Shown here one piece after another: positions 44,015 through 52,941 of a stretch of DNA of 64,000 nucleotides. A program made the translations under genes and the position numbers. Source of the stretch: a bacterium (lineage in GTDB: Bacteria; Armatimonadota; Abditibacteriia; Abditibacteriales; Abditibacteriaceae); contig SDZD01000021.1 of NCBI GenBank assembly GCA_004172935.1, positions 62,001-126,000 on the forward strand, written 5' to 3'. Each line of letters starts with the position of its first letter. Position 1 is the first letter of the stretch. The notes beneath the pieces were generated by a model. It was not told the DNA's origin and searched no databases. It saw only the letters and a list, made by a program, of their open reading frames with translations.

Positions 44015-46171
44015 TCAGTTTTCATCTAGCCATAAGGTGCTAGTGACCCCACGAGGGTAGTATTTGGAGCCCACCGCAACACCTGCCAACATTTGGTCGC
44101 TCCAACAGAAGTAGGCGTTGCGCTTATCGAGTAACCACTCGACGTGAGCAGAGTCGGCTTGGCGACCATTTTCATCCCACTCCAATCCCAAAATTTGACG
44201 AGCCACGAACTGGCACAAGTAGATCTTGCTCAGCCATGAATTATCACTGGTAGAACTCAATTTCCAGGCGCCGTTTTCAAACAAGCACACTCCCGGTTTG
44301 AGTACAGCCTTCAGGTGAGTCCTCAGTGCGGTCACTAACGGGCCGAATTCGCCTTCTGGCTCCAGAGCATCGCGGCGACCATTGAAATAAGGAAAGATGA
44401 GTCCTTCGATAGCAGGAATGATCTTCGATTGGTTACCGCCTTCGAGCACCGCCGCAATGGTGCCATCGTCGCCAACATGAGCGAGCAAGGTTTTAGATGT
44501 AAGAACTGCCTGCTGCTGAGCGAGACGGGCGCGTTCTTCATCGCCGCGCTGTCGAAACAGTTTTTCGAGGCCCAGGTAACTTGCCCAGATTTTGCTGGCG
44601 AGGTAGATGTTATTGCGGGCCTGACCGAGCGAAACATCCAAGCTGTCGTAGGTGGTGATTTCAGCCCCGCCCTGGCAGCGCGTCGAATCGAGTTGCATGA
44701 GACCGCGCCGCTGGAGTGGATCGGGATGGTCGCGGTTCAACAGACTTTGGAAACACTGCTCGAAGACGGGCCAGCGTTTTTCAAGCCATTCCCGATCTTC
44801 TGTGTGCTCTACATAAACTGTGGCACAGCAAAGCCAGTTCACCATCTGCTCGTGTGTCATGTAGGAAAAGACGCCCTTCAAGCCCGCCTTTTCGTAGGAT
44901 GAATAGCCGTGGCGCGACCATACATTCGTTACTCCCATGTCGTGGGTAAACGAAAGGCCCCCTGAATATTCGGTTTTGTCACCCGGCAAGCGAACTTTAT
45001 CCTCATAGGAGTAGCGCTGTACGAACCATTCGAGCTGATTTTTGACTGCCCACGGGTTTTGTCGCAGTTCCCAGAAGAGATGGTCAACTGTCAAGTCGAA
45101 GGTGTTCATCATGCGGTACTCACCTTCGTTAACTACCCAAACAAGTTCCCCCTGGTGCTCCAAGATTTGCGTCGAGCCGTAGTAGGAGCGCACGGCATGG
45201 CACAGCATCCATTTCTGTTCGGTGGAAAGCTTCGTCTTGGACACAAGATCGTTGGCTTCGACGAAGGACTGCTTCAATGTAGGAAAGTGAGCGAGCGCAT
45301 AACTGGCGACGCTCTCCACATTGGGGAAGTAGCGTGCGTAGGCATAGCTCATATCTACCCCCGCTGTGACATTGCCTTCGCGGTGAAAGCAGACCGCGAA
45401 CTGGAACGTGCGCTTTTCTCCAGCTGGGACTTCGCAGATCAAGGCGGCACACTGGCCCAGACCAAAGGCGTAATTGGCGGGCAAGGTTTCGGTCAAGATG
45501 TCGCTGAGACTAAATCCAACTGCCGAAGTGACCCCCACGTCATTTGAGGCAATCGCCAGATTACGGCCTTCCCCAATGCCGACGAAGGCTCCTTCGCTGA
45601 CATCATCCAATCGTCGCATACCACTATAGGCATCTTTTCCGGTGAAACCAAAAACTGCGCGTCTTGACGATGTGTTCTCCGTATTATCGATGCTTAGTTC
45701 ACAAAGCACTGCGGGGAGTAGGGCAGCTTTGAGTGCGCTTGCGTCGGCCTCTTGAGGGTTGGGTACGCCATGAACTGGGGAATAAACGGTAAAAGAGAAT
45801 TCGGGAGCACTCCAGGTATCCGTAGTCAGTTGAAATTCCCGCGAAATCGCGCTATTTTCCAGTGGGCGTAAAGTGATGGGTGGGTGAACAGGCCCATCTT
45901 CTGCCTTCCCCACATAGTTGCCTGCATCGGGGTGGGCATTTTGATTGCCTTCGACATCGTATCGCAACGCTTCCTCAGCACCTGCGGCCCCATCGAAGAA
46001 GGGCAGCAGATGGAACGTTTGTTCGCCGTCTTCAACTCCGATGTAAATGTCTTGGTTCGCTGGTCCGCCTAGTTCCAGACCCAAACCTCCCTGAGCACCG
46101 CGAAAGCCAAGTGTGAATGAAGCGAATGCTCCCACAGGAGAATGATGGGCATTATAGTTGTGTTGTTCCAT
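44015..46171 (-). CDS. GH52 beta-xylosidase (cytoplasmic)
   Basis: 718 residues, no signal peptide. The start reads YNAHHSPVGAFASFTLGF, as in Geobacillus XynB-type GH52 enzymes, and similarity runs over the full length. The nucleophile Glu349 lies in WVVNEGEYRMMNTFDL and the acid/base Asp509 in TTYDSLDVSLGQ; these correspond to Glu335 and Asp495 of the characterised enzyme with a constant offset of 14. It retains configuration and releases xylose from the non-reducing end of xylo-oligomers. It starts 18 bases after the cytoplasmic GH10 and shares its promoter and operator. GH52 is a small family best known from Bacillota. Confidence 0.95.
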   Translation of the reverse strand: MEQHNYNAHHSPVGAFASFTLGFRGAQGGLGLELGGPANQDIYIGVEDGEQTFHLLPFFDGAAGAEEALRYDVEGNQNAHPDAGNYVGKAEDGPVHPPITLRPLENSAISREFQLTTDTWSAPEFSFTVYSPVHGVPNPQEADASALKAALLPAVLCELSIDNTENTSSRRAVFGFTGKDAYSGMRRLDDVSEGAFVGIGEGRNLAIASNDVGVTSAVGFSLSDILTETLPANYAFGLGQCAALICEVPAGEKRTFQFAVCFHREGNVTAGVDMSYAYARYFPNVESVASYALAHFPTLKQSFVEANDLVSKTKLSTEQKWMLCHAVRSYYGSTQILEHQGELVWVVNEGEYRMMNTFDLTVDHLFWELRQNPWAVKNQLEWFVQRYSYEDKVRLPGDKTEYSGGLSFTHDMGVTNVWSRHGYSSYEKAGLKGVFSYMTHEQMVNWLCCATVYVEHTEDREWLEKRWPVFEQCFQSLLNRDHPDPLQRRGLMQLDSTRCQGGAEITTYDSLDVSLGQARNNIYLASKIWASYLGLEKLFRQRGDEERARLAQQQAVLTSKTLLAHVGDDGTIAAVLEGGNQSKIIPAIEGLIFPYFNGRRDALEPEGEFGPLVTALRTHLKAVLKPGVCLFENGAWKLSSTSDNSWLSKIYLCQFVARQILGLEWDENGRQADSAHVEWLLDKRNAYFCWSDQMLAGVAVGSKYYPRGVTSTLWLDEN

Positions 46172-46189
46172 TTCGATCAGCAGATTGGC

Positions 46190-47317
46190 TCACGTGGCAA
46201 GCACTGTTGGAGCCATAGTTGTGAGAGGCGTAGAGGAGTGAGAAAACGAATCCTCTAGTCCCATCAGGGCGTGAAAAGCCGGTTTGGGTTGGTAGGCGCG
46301 GTCAAATAACAAGGGATAGTCGGTTCGACCCCAGATGGGAAAGTGGTTTAGCCACGAGATGCCATCGTGAACTCCCCAGAACGATACCCGGTCAATTACC
46401 GTTTGGTAGCGCAAAAAGAGCTGGAAAATTTGCTCATAGCGCTCCGCTTGCTGCTGGGCGACCGCTTCTGGAAGAACTTCTGTATAGGGGTTCATTTCCG
46501 GTGTCAGTGTTTGTCGGGACTGGATGTTGGCCCCCTGATACTGGGCCGGTAAAACACCGATGTCGAGTTCGGTGATCATGACCCGTAATCCCAGAGAGGC
46601 AAAGAGTTCGATGGCACATTCGATTTCTTCCAGAGCAGGGTAATCGAGATGCCAGTGCCCCTGAATGCCCACTGCATGGACTGGAACTTCTTGGTCTAAT
46701 AGGCGCTTCATTAGGCGCAAAGTTTTATCGCGCTTGCCGCTGAGTTCGATGTTGTAATCGTTGTAGATAAGCACGGCTTCTGGATCGGCTTTGTGCGCGG
46801 CGCGAAATGCCTCAGCGATGAACTCTTCGCCCACCGCCTGAAGCCAGGGGCTGGGGCGTAACTCTTCTCCTTGTTCATCGCTGATTGCTTCGTTCACCAC
46901 ATCCCATTGTTTGACGCGACCTCTGTAGCGCCCCACCACTGCCGCTATATGGGTCTGCATATTGTTGAGGGCTGCTTCGCGGTTGAGTGGCGCTCCGTTT
47001 GGAGTTTCAAAGAACCAGCGCGGCGTTTGCTCGTGCCAGACCAGCGTATGCCCCACGGTGACTGCGCCACAGCTTTCGGCAAGGTCGAGGAGACGATCTG
47101 CTTCCTCCCAGTGAAATTCGCCGGGAGATGGCTGTAGGAGAGCAGGTTTCATGCTGTTCTCCGCAGTAAAAGCGTTGAAGTGGTTTTGAGCGACAGTGGT
47201 GCTTCCTTCATCTTCACCGCGCAGGCTTCTGACACTCAGTGCTGTTCCAATGAGGAATTTGCTCTGGTAAGCGTCCCGAAGATAGTGGAGAGAAGGTGGC
47301 TGGGATAAAAAAGACAT
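46190..47317 (-). CDS. Cytoplasmic GH10 xylanase / xylo-oligosaccharide hydrolase
   Basis: About 375 residues from the ATG at 47317 (an ATG at 47332 adds five residues). No signal peptide. GH10 motifs: HFNAFTAENSMKP, HTLVWHEQTP, acid/base Glu143 in WDVVNEAIS, nucleophile Glu250 in MITELDIG. Signal-less GH10 enzymes such as Geobacillus XynA2 cut imported short xylo-oligomers. Co-transcription with GH52 supports that role. It shares long stretches with the secreted paralog at 36401, so the two probably arose by duplication with signal-peptide gain or loss. Confidence 0.92.
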   Translation of the reverse strand: MSFLSQPPSLHYLRDAYQSKFLIGTALSVRSLRGEDEGSTTVAQNHFNAFTAENSMKPALLQPSPGEFHWEEADRLLDLAESCGAVTVGHTLVWHEQTPRWFFETPNGAPLNREAALNNMQTHIAAVVGRYRGRVKQWDVVNEAISDEQGEELRPSPWLQAVGEEFIAEAFRAAHKADPEAVLIYNDYNIELSGKRDKTLRLMKRLLDQEVPVHAVGIQGHWHLDYPALEEIECAIELFASLGLRVMITELDIGVLPAQYQGANIQSRQTLTPEMNPYTEVLPEAVAQQQAERYEQIFQLFLRYQTVIDRVSFWGVHDGISWLNHFPIWGRTDYPLLFDRAYQPKPAFHALMGLEDSFSHSSTPLTTMAPTVLAT

Positions 47318-47354
47318 ATCAAGACTTGGCAAACGGACTAAGCTGATGATTCGT

Positions 47355-47398
47355 GATGAATCGCGTCATCATTCTACCCAACAGCCAGCTTTTTTAAA
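47355..47398 (-). promoter_or_regulatory. GH10-GH52 promoter with LacI-type operator, copy 4
   Basis: Minus strand TTTAAA (47398-47393), 16 bases ending GGG, TAGAAT (47376-47371), and abutting it the operator 47355-47370 (GATGAATCGCGTCATC, one arm mismatch). Confidence 0.8.
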
Positions 47399-47514
47399 CC
47401 AAGAGCGAAATTTTTTGCAAGTTGTGTCGATGGGGGCAATACGAAGTTGGGTCAAACGCCTTCTCCGTGGTCCCTTCGACCTCGTGATCCTCACTTAAAA
47501 ATATCCAATTGATG

Positions 47515-47570
47515 TTTAAACATGGTGGCTATGGGGTATAGTAGGATTATGTTTGATGACGGGGGTCATT
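47515..47570 (+). promoter_or_regulatory. LacI-1 promoter with operator, copy 5
   Basis: TTTAAA (47515-47520), 16 bases ending GGG, TATAGT (47537-47542), then GATGACGGGGGTCATT (47555-47570) 12 bases downstream. It is back to back with the GH10-GH52 promoter, so one repressor could govern both directions. Confidence 0.8.
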
Positions 47571-47586
47571 AATAGGGGCACATAAG

Positions 47587-47730
47587 ATGCGGGCTTCACA
47601 TCTCGTGCTGTTGCTTATGCTGGTTTCCGTCTCTAACAGGGGCGTTGAGACGATAAAAAAGTCTTCAGACCATTACTTTTATGACGAGCTATGTCACCAT
47701 TTGTTAGAGTGTTTGTACTGGCGCACTTAA
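47587..47730 (+). CDS. Possible 47-residue leader ORF upstream of LacI-1
   Basis: ATG at 47587 encodes MRASHLVLLLMLVSVSNRGV then ETIKKSSDHYFYDELCHHLL and ECLYWRT, ending 19 bases before the lacI-like gene. The start looks like a signal peptide or membrane anchor. It is the only ORF between the operator and the regulator. No family is recognised; it may be chance. Confidence 0.3.
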   Translation: MRASHLVLLLMLVSVSNRGVETIKKSSDHYFYDELCHHLLECLYWRT

Positions 47731-47749
47731 AGCGCGCATTCTGCCCACC

Positions 47750-48817
47750 ATGATTACCATGACCGATATCGCCATCAGAGTTGGGGTTTCGCGTGCGACT
47801 GTTTCGCATGTGCTAACCGATTATAAGGGCAAGAACGTGCGTATTTCGGAGAGCACACGCCAGCGCATTCTGGAAACGGCAGCCGAAATGGGGTATCGCC
47901 CTAACCAATTGGCGAGGTCGGTCGCTTCGGGCAAAATCCGTATGATTGGCTACCTGGTGGATGAGCCGGATTACGAGCCTTACTGGAATACTATCATTGG
48001 TTCGTTGGCGGAAGCTGAATCGTTGGGCTACGCATTAAAGGTGCTTTCGGTGAGAGATGAAACGCTTGCCGAGCGCATACAGCAGTGCATCGGATTCCGC
48101 TTGGGAGGGCTTATTGTGCGTGTTAACAACAACAAAAGCCTGATCTTTGAGGAAGCTGAGCGCGCTCAGATGCCAGTTGTCGTGGTGGACGAAGGCGTGA
48201 CGCAACCCTTTGGAGCTACTGTTGTTGCCGATGATGGCCCAGGTTGCACAGCTGCTATCGAACATCTGACTGAGTTAGGTCATACCCGTATCGCTTTCAT
48301 TTCGAGTGGTTTTCCGCAAATCCACAATGGTATGAAGGATATTGGCTCTTCACGCGAAGAACTATTTCGTGAGGCGATGAAGGCGCATGGACTAACTGTT
48401 CCCGACGGTTATGTGACCTATGAAACGATGTTCGTTTTTGGACAGCATATTGAACGGAATGAGACAGTCCAGAGTGCAATTGATGCGACTCGGGCACTCC
48501 TCAATCATCCGCAGGGGCGTCCAACGGCGATTTTCTGCTGGCGTGATGAAACCGCGATGATTGCTGTCCGTGCTTGCCGAGAATACGGACTACGAATTCC
48601 TCAGGATATTTCGGTGGTTGGCTTTTCCGACCTGAGCAGTGCCCGTTTCTTCGATCCTCCGTTGACCACGGTCAAATCTCCTTGGAACGAGTTGGGACGT
48701 ATGGCCATGCGTCAGGTGGTGCAGCGCATCAGCGAAGGGTTCACGCCCGAACCTAGCACTCATGTGGTGCCTTCTGGTTTTATCATTCGCGAATCGACTG
48801 GCCCGGCTTCTACTTGA
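47750..48817 (+). CDS. LacI family transcriptional regulator 1
   Basis: 355 residues. N-terminal LacI HTH: MTDIAIRVGVSRATVSHVLT, with recognition helix around SRATVSHVL and hinge helix RPNQLARSVASGK. The periplasmic-binding-protein-like effector domain (about 65-345) includes TAIFCWRDETAMIAV and DISVVGFSDLSSARFFDPPL. It probably senses a xylan-derived sugar. It is flanked by operator copies 4 and 5 and is very similar to the regulator at 52942, including the same SRATVS recognition helix, so both likely bind GATGAC-N4-GTCATC. Confidence 0.92.
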   Translation: MITMTDIAIRVGVSRATVSHVLTDYKGKNVRISESTRQRILETAAEMGYRPNQLARSVASGKIRMIGYLVDEPDYEPYWNTIIGSLAEAESLGYALKVLSVRDETLAERIQQCIGFRLGGLIVRVNNNKSLIFEEAERAQMPVVVVDEGVTQPFGATVVADDGPGCTAAIEHLTELGHTRIAFISSGFPQIHNGMKDIGSSREELFREAMKAHGLTVPDGYVTYETMFVFGQHIERNETVQSAIDATRALLNHPQGRPTAIFCWRDETAMIAVRACREYGLRIPQDISVVGFSDLSSARFFDPPLTTVKSPWNELGRMAMRQVVQRISEGFTPEPSTHVVPSGFIIRESTGPAST

Positions 48818-49019
48818 TACCTCAATGAGTGAGGACATGTATCAGTTCAAACATTGAATGATTTCGCTAATCGTTGTCTCATTACCTAACGGCAGCGGTT
48901 ATTTGTCAAGCATCTTATCTAGTTCTTTATAGCGCGCCCCCCGTCTCAAAATTCGCAAAAAACGATAGCCACCAGTGGCTGCGGAGTCCTTTCCTCCGCG
49001 TTTTGCCGCTCTCTAAACA

Positions 49020-51335
49020 ATGCGACACAAAATATTGCTGCCGTGCATATTATCTCTATGCACAACGGCTTCATTCATAAGCACAGTGACTTCATACGCT
49101 CAAACAGTACAGCCTCCAAAAGAACCGCTTAGCCTGTGGTATCGCCAACCCGCTCAAAAATGGGAAGAGGCGTTACCTGTAGGCAATGGACGGTTGGGTG
49201 CCATGATCTTCGGCGACATTCAACGCGAACGTCTCCAGCTCAATGAAGACACCTTTTGGGCAGCTGGGCCTTACGACCCAAACAATCCCGAACATCTGGT
49301 GCAGTTGCCCAAAATCCGGCAGCTCATTTGGGATGGTAAGTCGAGAGAGGCCTATGAACTTGCAAAAACGATGCTTTCCAAGCCTGTTGGTCAGATGAGC
49401 TACCAACCCATTGGAGATTTGTTGTTGGAAGTTCCAGGGGAAGGCGAGGTCACGGGGTATCGGCGCGATTTGAACCTGGAGACTGCTGTTGTGACGACAA
49501 CATATCAGCGCGGCGGAGTTCATTTCACGCGCGAAGTATTTTCCAGCGCTGCCAGTGGGGTTCTTGTCGTCCATCTAAGCGCCGATAAACCGGGCCAGAT
49601 CGCGTTCACGGCTTCGTTAACCACTCCTCAAAAAGGAACACGCAGTGTCGAGAACGGGAATACATTGGCTACACGTGGCTCTGGGCCGGAAAATCGCGGT
49701 GTGCCAGGAGCCCTGCGATTCACCTGTCGAGCCCAAGTCGCCCAGAGCGGTGGTCAATTAACGGCAATATCCGACGCGGTGACTGTTAAAGGAGCCAACT
49801 CTGCCCTCATCTTGCTGGATGCAGCCACGAACTACAAAAATTACCATGACGTCACTGGCGACCCCGAAACCCTTACGTCCCGTCGTATGGCTGCTGCCGT
49901 GAGACAACCTTACGAGAGACTGCGCAAGAATCATGTCGCTGATTATCAAAAGCTCTTTCGTCGGGTTTCATTGGACTTGGGAACCACGATTTCCGCTCAA
50001 AATCCAACGGACGAGCGATTGAAAAATTTTGCCAAAGTCTCCGACCCCCAATTAGCTGCACTTTATTACCAGTACGGACGTTATCTATTGATTGCCTCTT
50101 CCCGCCCTGGAAGCCAACCCGCGAATTTGCAAGGAATTTGGAATCAAAGCACTCGGCCACCGTGGGAATCGAAGTGGACGGTTAACATCAACGCAGAGAT
50201 GAACTACTGGCCCGCAGAAACAACGAATTTGTCCGAATGCCACGAACCACTGCTACAGATGATACGTGAGGTTGCCGAGACTGGCGAGAGAACCGCTCGA
50301 GTTATGTGGGGGGCTCGTGGGTGGGTTTGCCACCATAACACGGATATATGGCGTGCCACTGGCCCCATTGATATTCCTGAGTCCGGTATGTGGCCTACGG
50401 GTGGGGCCTGGCTCTGCACTCACCTCTGGGAACACTATCAATTCACAGGCGACAAGGATTTTCTGCGTCAGGCTTACCCTTTAATGAAAGGAGCCAGCCT
50501 GTTCTTTGTTGATACGTTGGTACCGCATCCCAAATATGGTTGGTTGGTGACTAGCCCATCGGTTTCACCAGAGCATGGGGGACTCGTTGCGGGGCCGACC
50601 ATGGACATGGCCATTCTGCGCGATTTATTCGAACAGACAGCCAAAGCCAGCGAAATCTTAAAGATCGATGACGACTTTCGTCAAGTCATCTTGGACAAGC
50701 GTTCCCAATTGGCTCCCTTCCAAGTGGGTAAGTTCGGGCAGCTACAGGAGTGGTTGGAGGATAAGGATGATCCCAAAGACGAACATCGGCACGTTTCGCA
50801 TCTCTATGCTGTGTTTCCTTCTAATCAGATTAGTCCTGCTCATAGTCCCCAGTTATTCGAGGCCGCCAAGCAATCGTTGCTGCAACGAGGTGATGGGGGG
50901 ACAGGTTGGAGCAAGGCGTGGAAAATCAATTTCTGGGCGCGCTTTCTGGATGGTGACCACGCTTACAAAATGCTATCCGAAGCTTTAACTGGCAACACCT
51001 ATCCCAACTTGTTCGATGCCCATCCGCCATTTCAAATTGACGGTAACTTCGGTGGCACCTCTGGCGTGACCGAAATGCTGCTACAAAGCCAAAATAATGA
51101 GATCCAATTGCTACCAGCATTGCCTTCCGTTTGGCCTAATGGTGAGGTGAAAGGACTACGGGCGCGGGGTGGATTTGAGGTCGATATTGCCTGGCATGAT
51201 GGGCTGCCCACCACGGCTGTAGTCCGTAATCTACTCGGTAATGGAACCACGATTCGGTTCAAAGACAAAATCGTGGTGATGAAAGCAAAGAAAGGAACTA
51301 CTCGATTGAACTCGCGCTTTTTCACGGGTAAGTAA
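49020..51335 (+). CDS. GH95 family alpha-L-fucosidase (or alpha-L-galactosidase)
   Basis: 771 residues with a signal peptide ending near SYA-QTV. The GH95 N-terminal beta-sandwich starts LWYRQPAQKWEEALPVGNGR, then the alpha/alpha barrel with WTVNINAEMNYWPAE (the two catalytic-site Asn/Asn residues) and SPSVSPEHGG, EHRHVSHLYAVFP, and QIDGNFGGTSGVTEMLLQS. It inverts anomeric configuration and removes terminal alpha-1,2-fucose or L-galactose from xyloglucan or xylan side chains. It follows LacI-1 by 202 bases on the same strand; no GATGAC site lies in that gap, so it may be read through from the LacI-1 promoter. Confidence 0.92.
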   Translation: MRHKILLPCILSLCTTASFISTVTSYAQTVQPPKEPLSLWYRQPAQKWEEALPVGNGRLGAMIFGDIQRERLQLNEDTFWAAGPYDPNNPEHLVQLPKIRQLIWDGKSREAYELAKTMLSKPVGQMSYQPIGDLLLEVPGEGEVTGYRRDLNLETAVVTTTYQRGGVHFTREVFSSAASGVLVVHLSADKPGQIAFTASLTTPQKGTRSVENGNTLATRGSGPENRGVPGALRFTCRAQVAQSGGQLTAISDAVTVKGANSALILLDAATNYKNYHDVTGDPETLTSRRMAAAVRQPYERLRKNHVADYQKLFRRVSLDLGTTISAQNPTDERLKNFAKVSDPQLAALYYQYGRYLLIASSRPGSQPANLQGIWNQSTRPPWESKWTVNINAEMNYWPAETTNLSECHEPLLQMIREVAETGERTARVMWGARGWVCHHNTDIWRATGPIDIPESGMWPTGGAWLCTHLWEHYQFTGDKDFLRQAYPLMKGASLFFVDTLVPHPKYGWLVTSPSVSPEHGGLVAGPTMDMAILRDLFEQTAKASEILKIDDDFRQVILDKRSQLAPFQVGKFGQLQEWLEDKDDPKDEHRHVSHLYAVFPSNQISPAHSPQLFEAAKQSLLQRGDGGTGWSKAWKINFWARFLDGDHAYKMLSEALTGNTYPNLFDAHPPFQIDGNFGGTSGVTEMLLQSQNNEIQLLPALPSVWPNGEVKGLRARGGFEVDIAWHDGLPTTAVVRNLLGNGTTIRFKDKIVVMKAKKGTTRLNSRFFTGK

Positions 51336-51373
51336 GGTCTGGGCGCACCGTTCCGCTCTCTTGTAGAAACACC

Positions 51374-51423
51374 AGAAACAGCATTACCCCTTGGGAAAAG
51401 TCCCAAGGGGTAATGCTGTTTCT
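51374..51423. terminator. Very long perfect hairpin terminator
   Basis: A 23-bp perfect stem (51374-51396 with 51401-51423, core GCATTACCCCTTGGGA) and a four-base AAAG loop between convergent GH95 and xylA. T-tracts are short, but position and stability indicate a bidirectional terminator. Confidence 0.8.
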
Positions 51424-51509
51424 GTTAGGCGTCCCGTATTTCTGTTTCTGGTAATTCTATGCTGATTAACAATCAGCAAGGAAATTGATTGCTCGTAGAA
51501 TTTTGAGAG

Positions 51510-52670
51510 TTATCGCGTTCCCATGATGACTTCGAGAGTGAGTTGTTCGAGTCGCTCGTAGGGCAACGAGCGCTGGGCGAGCACATCGGCGTCGAGCGCT
51601 TGCTCCTTGAGTTGCTGGCCGACTTCCCTGGAATAGCCAGCGGCGGCGAGAGAATCGCCTGTGCCGTTGAGTTCGCGGAATAAACCTTGAATCTCGACGT
51701 CGGCGTTCCATTGCTGAGCTTTCTCTTTGAGGATGAGGTAAGTCCTCATGCAACCACGAGCGAAGACCCAAACATCCTCGCGGTCGGAGGTGCGCAGGGC
51801 GTGAGCATCGAAATGCTTGGGGCCGGAGTAGGCGTTATCTTCGAGAAGCTTGACGAGATAGAAGTTGCCCTTGAGGTCTTCGGCACCGAAACGCAAATCC
51901 TGGTCGAAGCGTCCCGGCTTCTGGCCGTTGAGGTCGATGTGGAACAGCTTTTTGGCATCCAGAGCCTGAGCGATGTTGTGGGTGAAGTTGAGGCCAGCGA
52001 TGGTGTCGTGGGCAAATTCGGGGTTGACACCGACGTTCTCTGGATGGTCAAGGGTTTCGATAAAGGCCAGAGCGTGCCCGGTGGTGGCGAGATAGATGTC
52101 GCCGCGTGGCTCGTTGGGCTTAGGCTCAATCGCCAACTTGTAGTTGTAGCCCTGATCCTGCTGATAGGCGTTGAGGAAGTTGAGCGCTTCACGCATCCAT
52201 TTCAGGGCGTCGAGCGGGTTCTTGGCGCCATCAACCTCGCTACCTTCGCGTCCTCCCCAGAAAACGTAGGTTTCGGCTCCGAACTCGGCGCCCAAGTCCA
52301 TCGCTTTCATGGTCTTCTGGATGGCGTAGTTGCGCACTTTGGAGTCGGACGAAGTGAAGGCGCCGTCTTTGAAGACGGGGTGGGCGAACAGGTTGGTCGT
52401 CGCCATAGGCACCTTCATGCCGGTTTCATCGAGGGTCTTCTTGAACTGGGAGACGATGGCATCCTGTTCGGCTGCGGTCGAGCCGAAGGGCACTAAATCG
52501 TTGTCATGGAAGTTGATACCATAGGCGCCGAGTTCTGCCAGCTTACGCACGCTTTCGTTGGGATCGATGGCTTCGCGCACGGCATCGCCAAAGGGGTCGC
52601 GGCCCACATTGCCCACAGTCCATAAACCGAATGTGAAGCGGTCGGCAGGAGTTGTTTGATAGTTGCTCAT
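51510..52670 (-). CDS. xylA: Xylose isomerase
   Basis: About 386 residues from the ATG at 52670 ([20 protein letters not shown]). Class I, actinobacterial/Thermus-like enzyme, cytoplasmic, converting D-xylose to D-xylulose with two divalent metals. Catalytic His55 and Asp58 in [11 protein letters not shown]; metal ligands Glu182, Glu218, His221, Asp246, Asp256 and Asp258; substrate Lys184 in [11 protein letters not shown]. Positions match the Streptomyces enzyme plus one. No xylulokinase gene is in the window. A large palindrome containing an operator lies 110 bases upstream. Confidence 0.96.
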   Translation of the reverse strand: MSNYQTTPADRFTFGLWTVGNVGRDPFGDAVREAIDPNESVRKLAELGAYGINFHDNDLVPFGSTAAEQDAIVSQFKKTLDETGMKVPMATTNLFAHPVFKDGAFTSSDSKVRNYAIQKTMKAMDLGAEFGAETYVFWGGREGSEVDGAKNPLDALKWMREALNFLNAYQQDQGYNYKLAIEPKPNEPRGDIYLATTGHALAFIETLDHPENVGVNPEFAHDTIAGLNFTHNIAQALDAKKLFHIDLNGQKPGRFDQDLRFGAEDLKGNFYLVKLLEDNAYSGPKHFDAHALRTSDREDVWVFARGCMRTYLILKEKAQQWNADVEIQGLFRELNGTGDSLAAAGYSREVGQQLKEQALDADVLAQRSLPYERLEQLTLEVIMGTR

Positions 52671-52779
52671 TGTCTTAAAAATTGAATTGGGAATGGCTCC
52701 TCTGCGGAAATTTTCCTTGGGCATGGTACTCATACGGTTCAGAGAAAAAGTGCGCGATCATTTGATGAAGCCAGAGAAG

Positions 52780-52824
52780 AAAAACCTTTGATGACCCCAG
52801 TCATCAAAGGTTTTTCGAAGTATA
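52780..52824 (-). promoter_or_regulatory. xylA control region: 36-bp palindrome containing operator copy 6
   Basis: Positions 52780-52795 and 52800-52815 are perfect 16-base complements around CCCA; the centre is GATGACCCCAGTCATC (52790-52805), the seven-site operator. A possible leftward -10 TATACT (52824-52819) preceded by GGA lies just upstream, but a TTTAAA-type -35 is lacking (TTATTC at the expected place). Confidence 0.72.
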
Positions 52825-52881
52825 TCCACTGCCTGTTCTCGAATAACAGAAAAAAGAGTTGAGAAAAAATTATCCGTCCTG

Positions 52882-52925
52882 TTTAAAAGCAGAAACAAAT
52901 GGGTATATTGATAACGCGGGTCATC
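52882..52925 (+). promoter_or_regulatory. LacI-2 promoter with operator, copy 7
   Basis: TTTAAA (52882-52887), 16 bases ending GGG, TATATT (52904-52909), then GATAACGCGGGTCATC (52910-52925) abutting the -10 and ending 16 bases before the lacI-like ATG. This points to autoregulation. Confidence 0.82.
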
Positions 52926-52941
52926 AAGCCTGCGCTGAACT

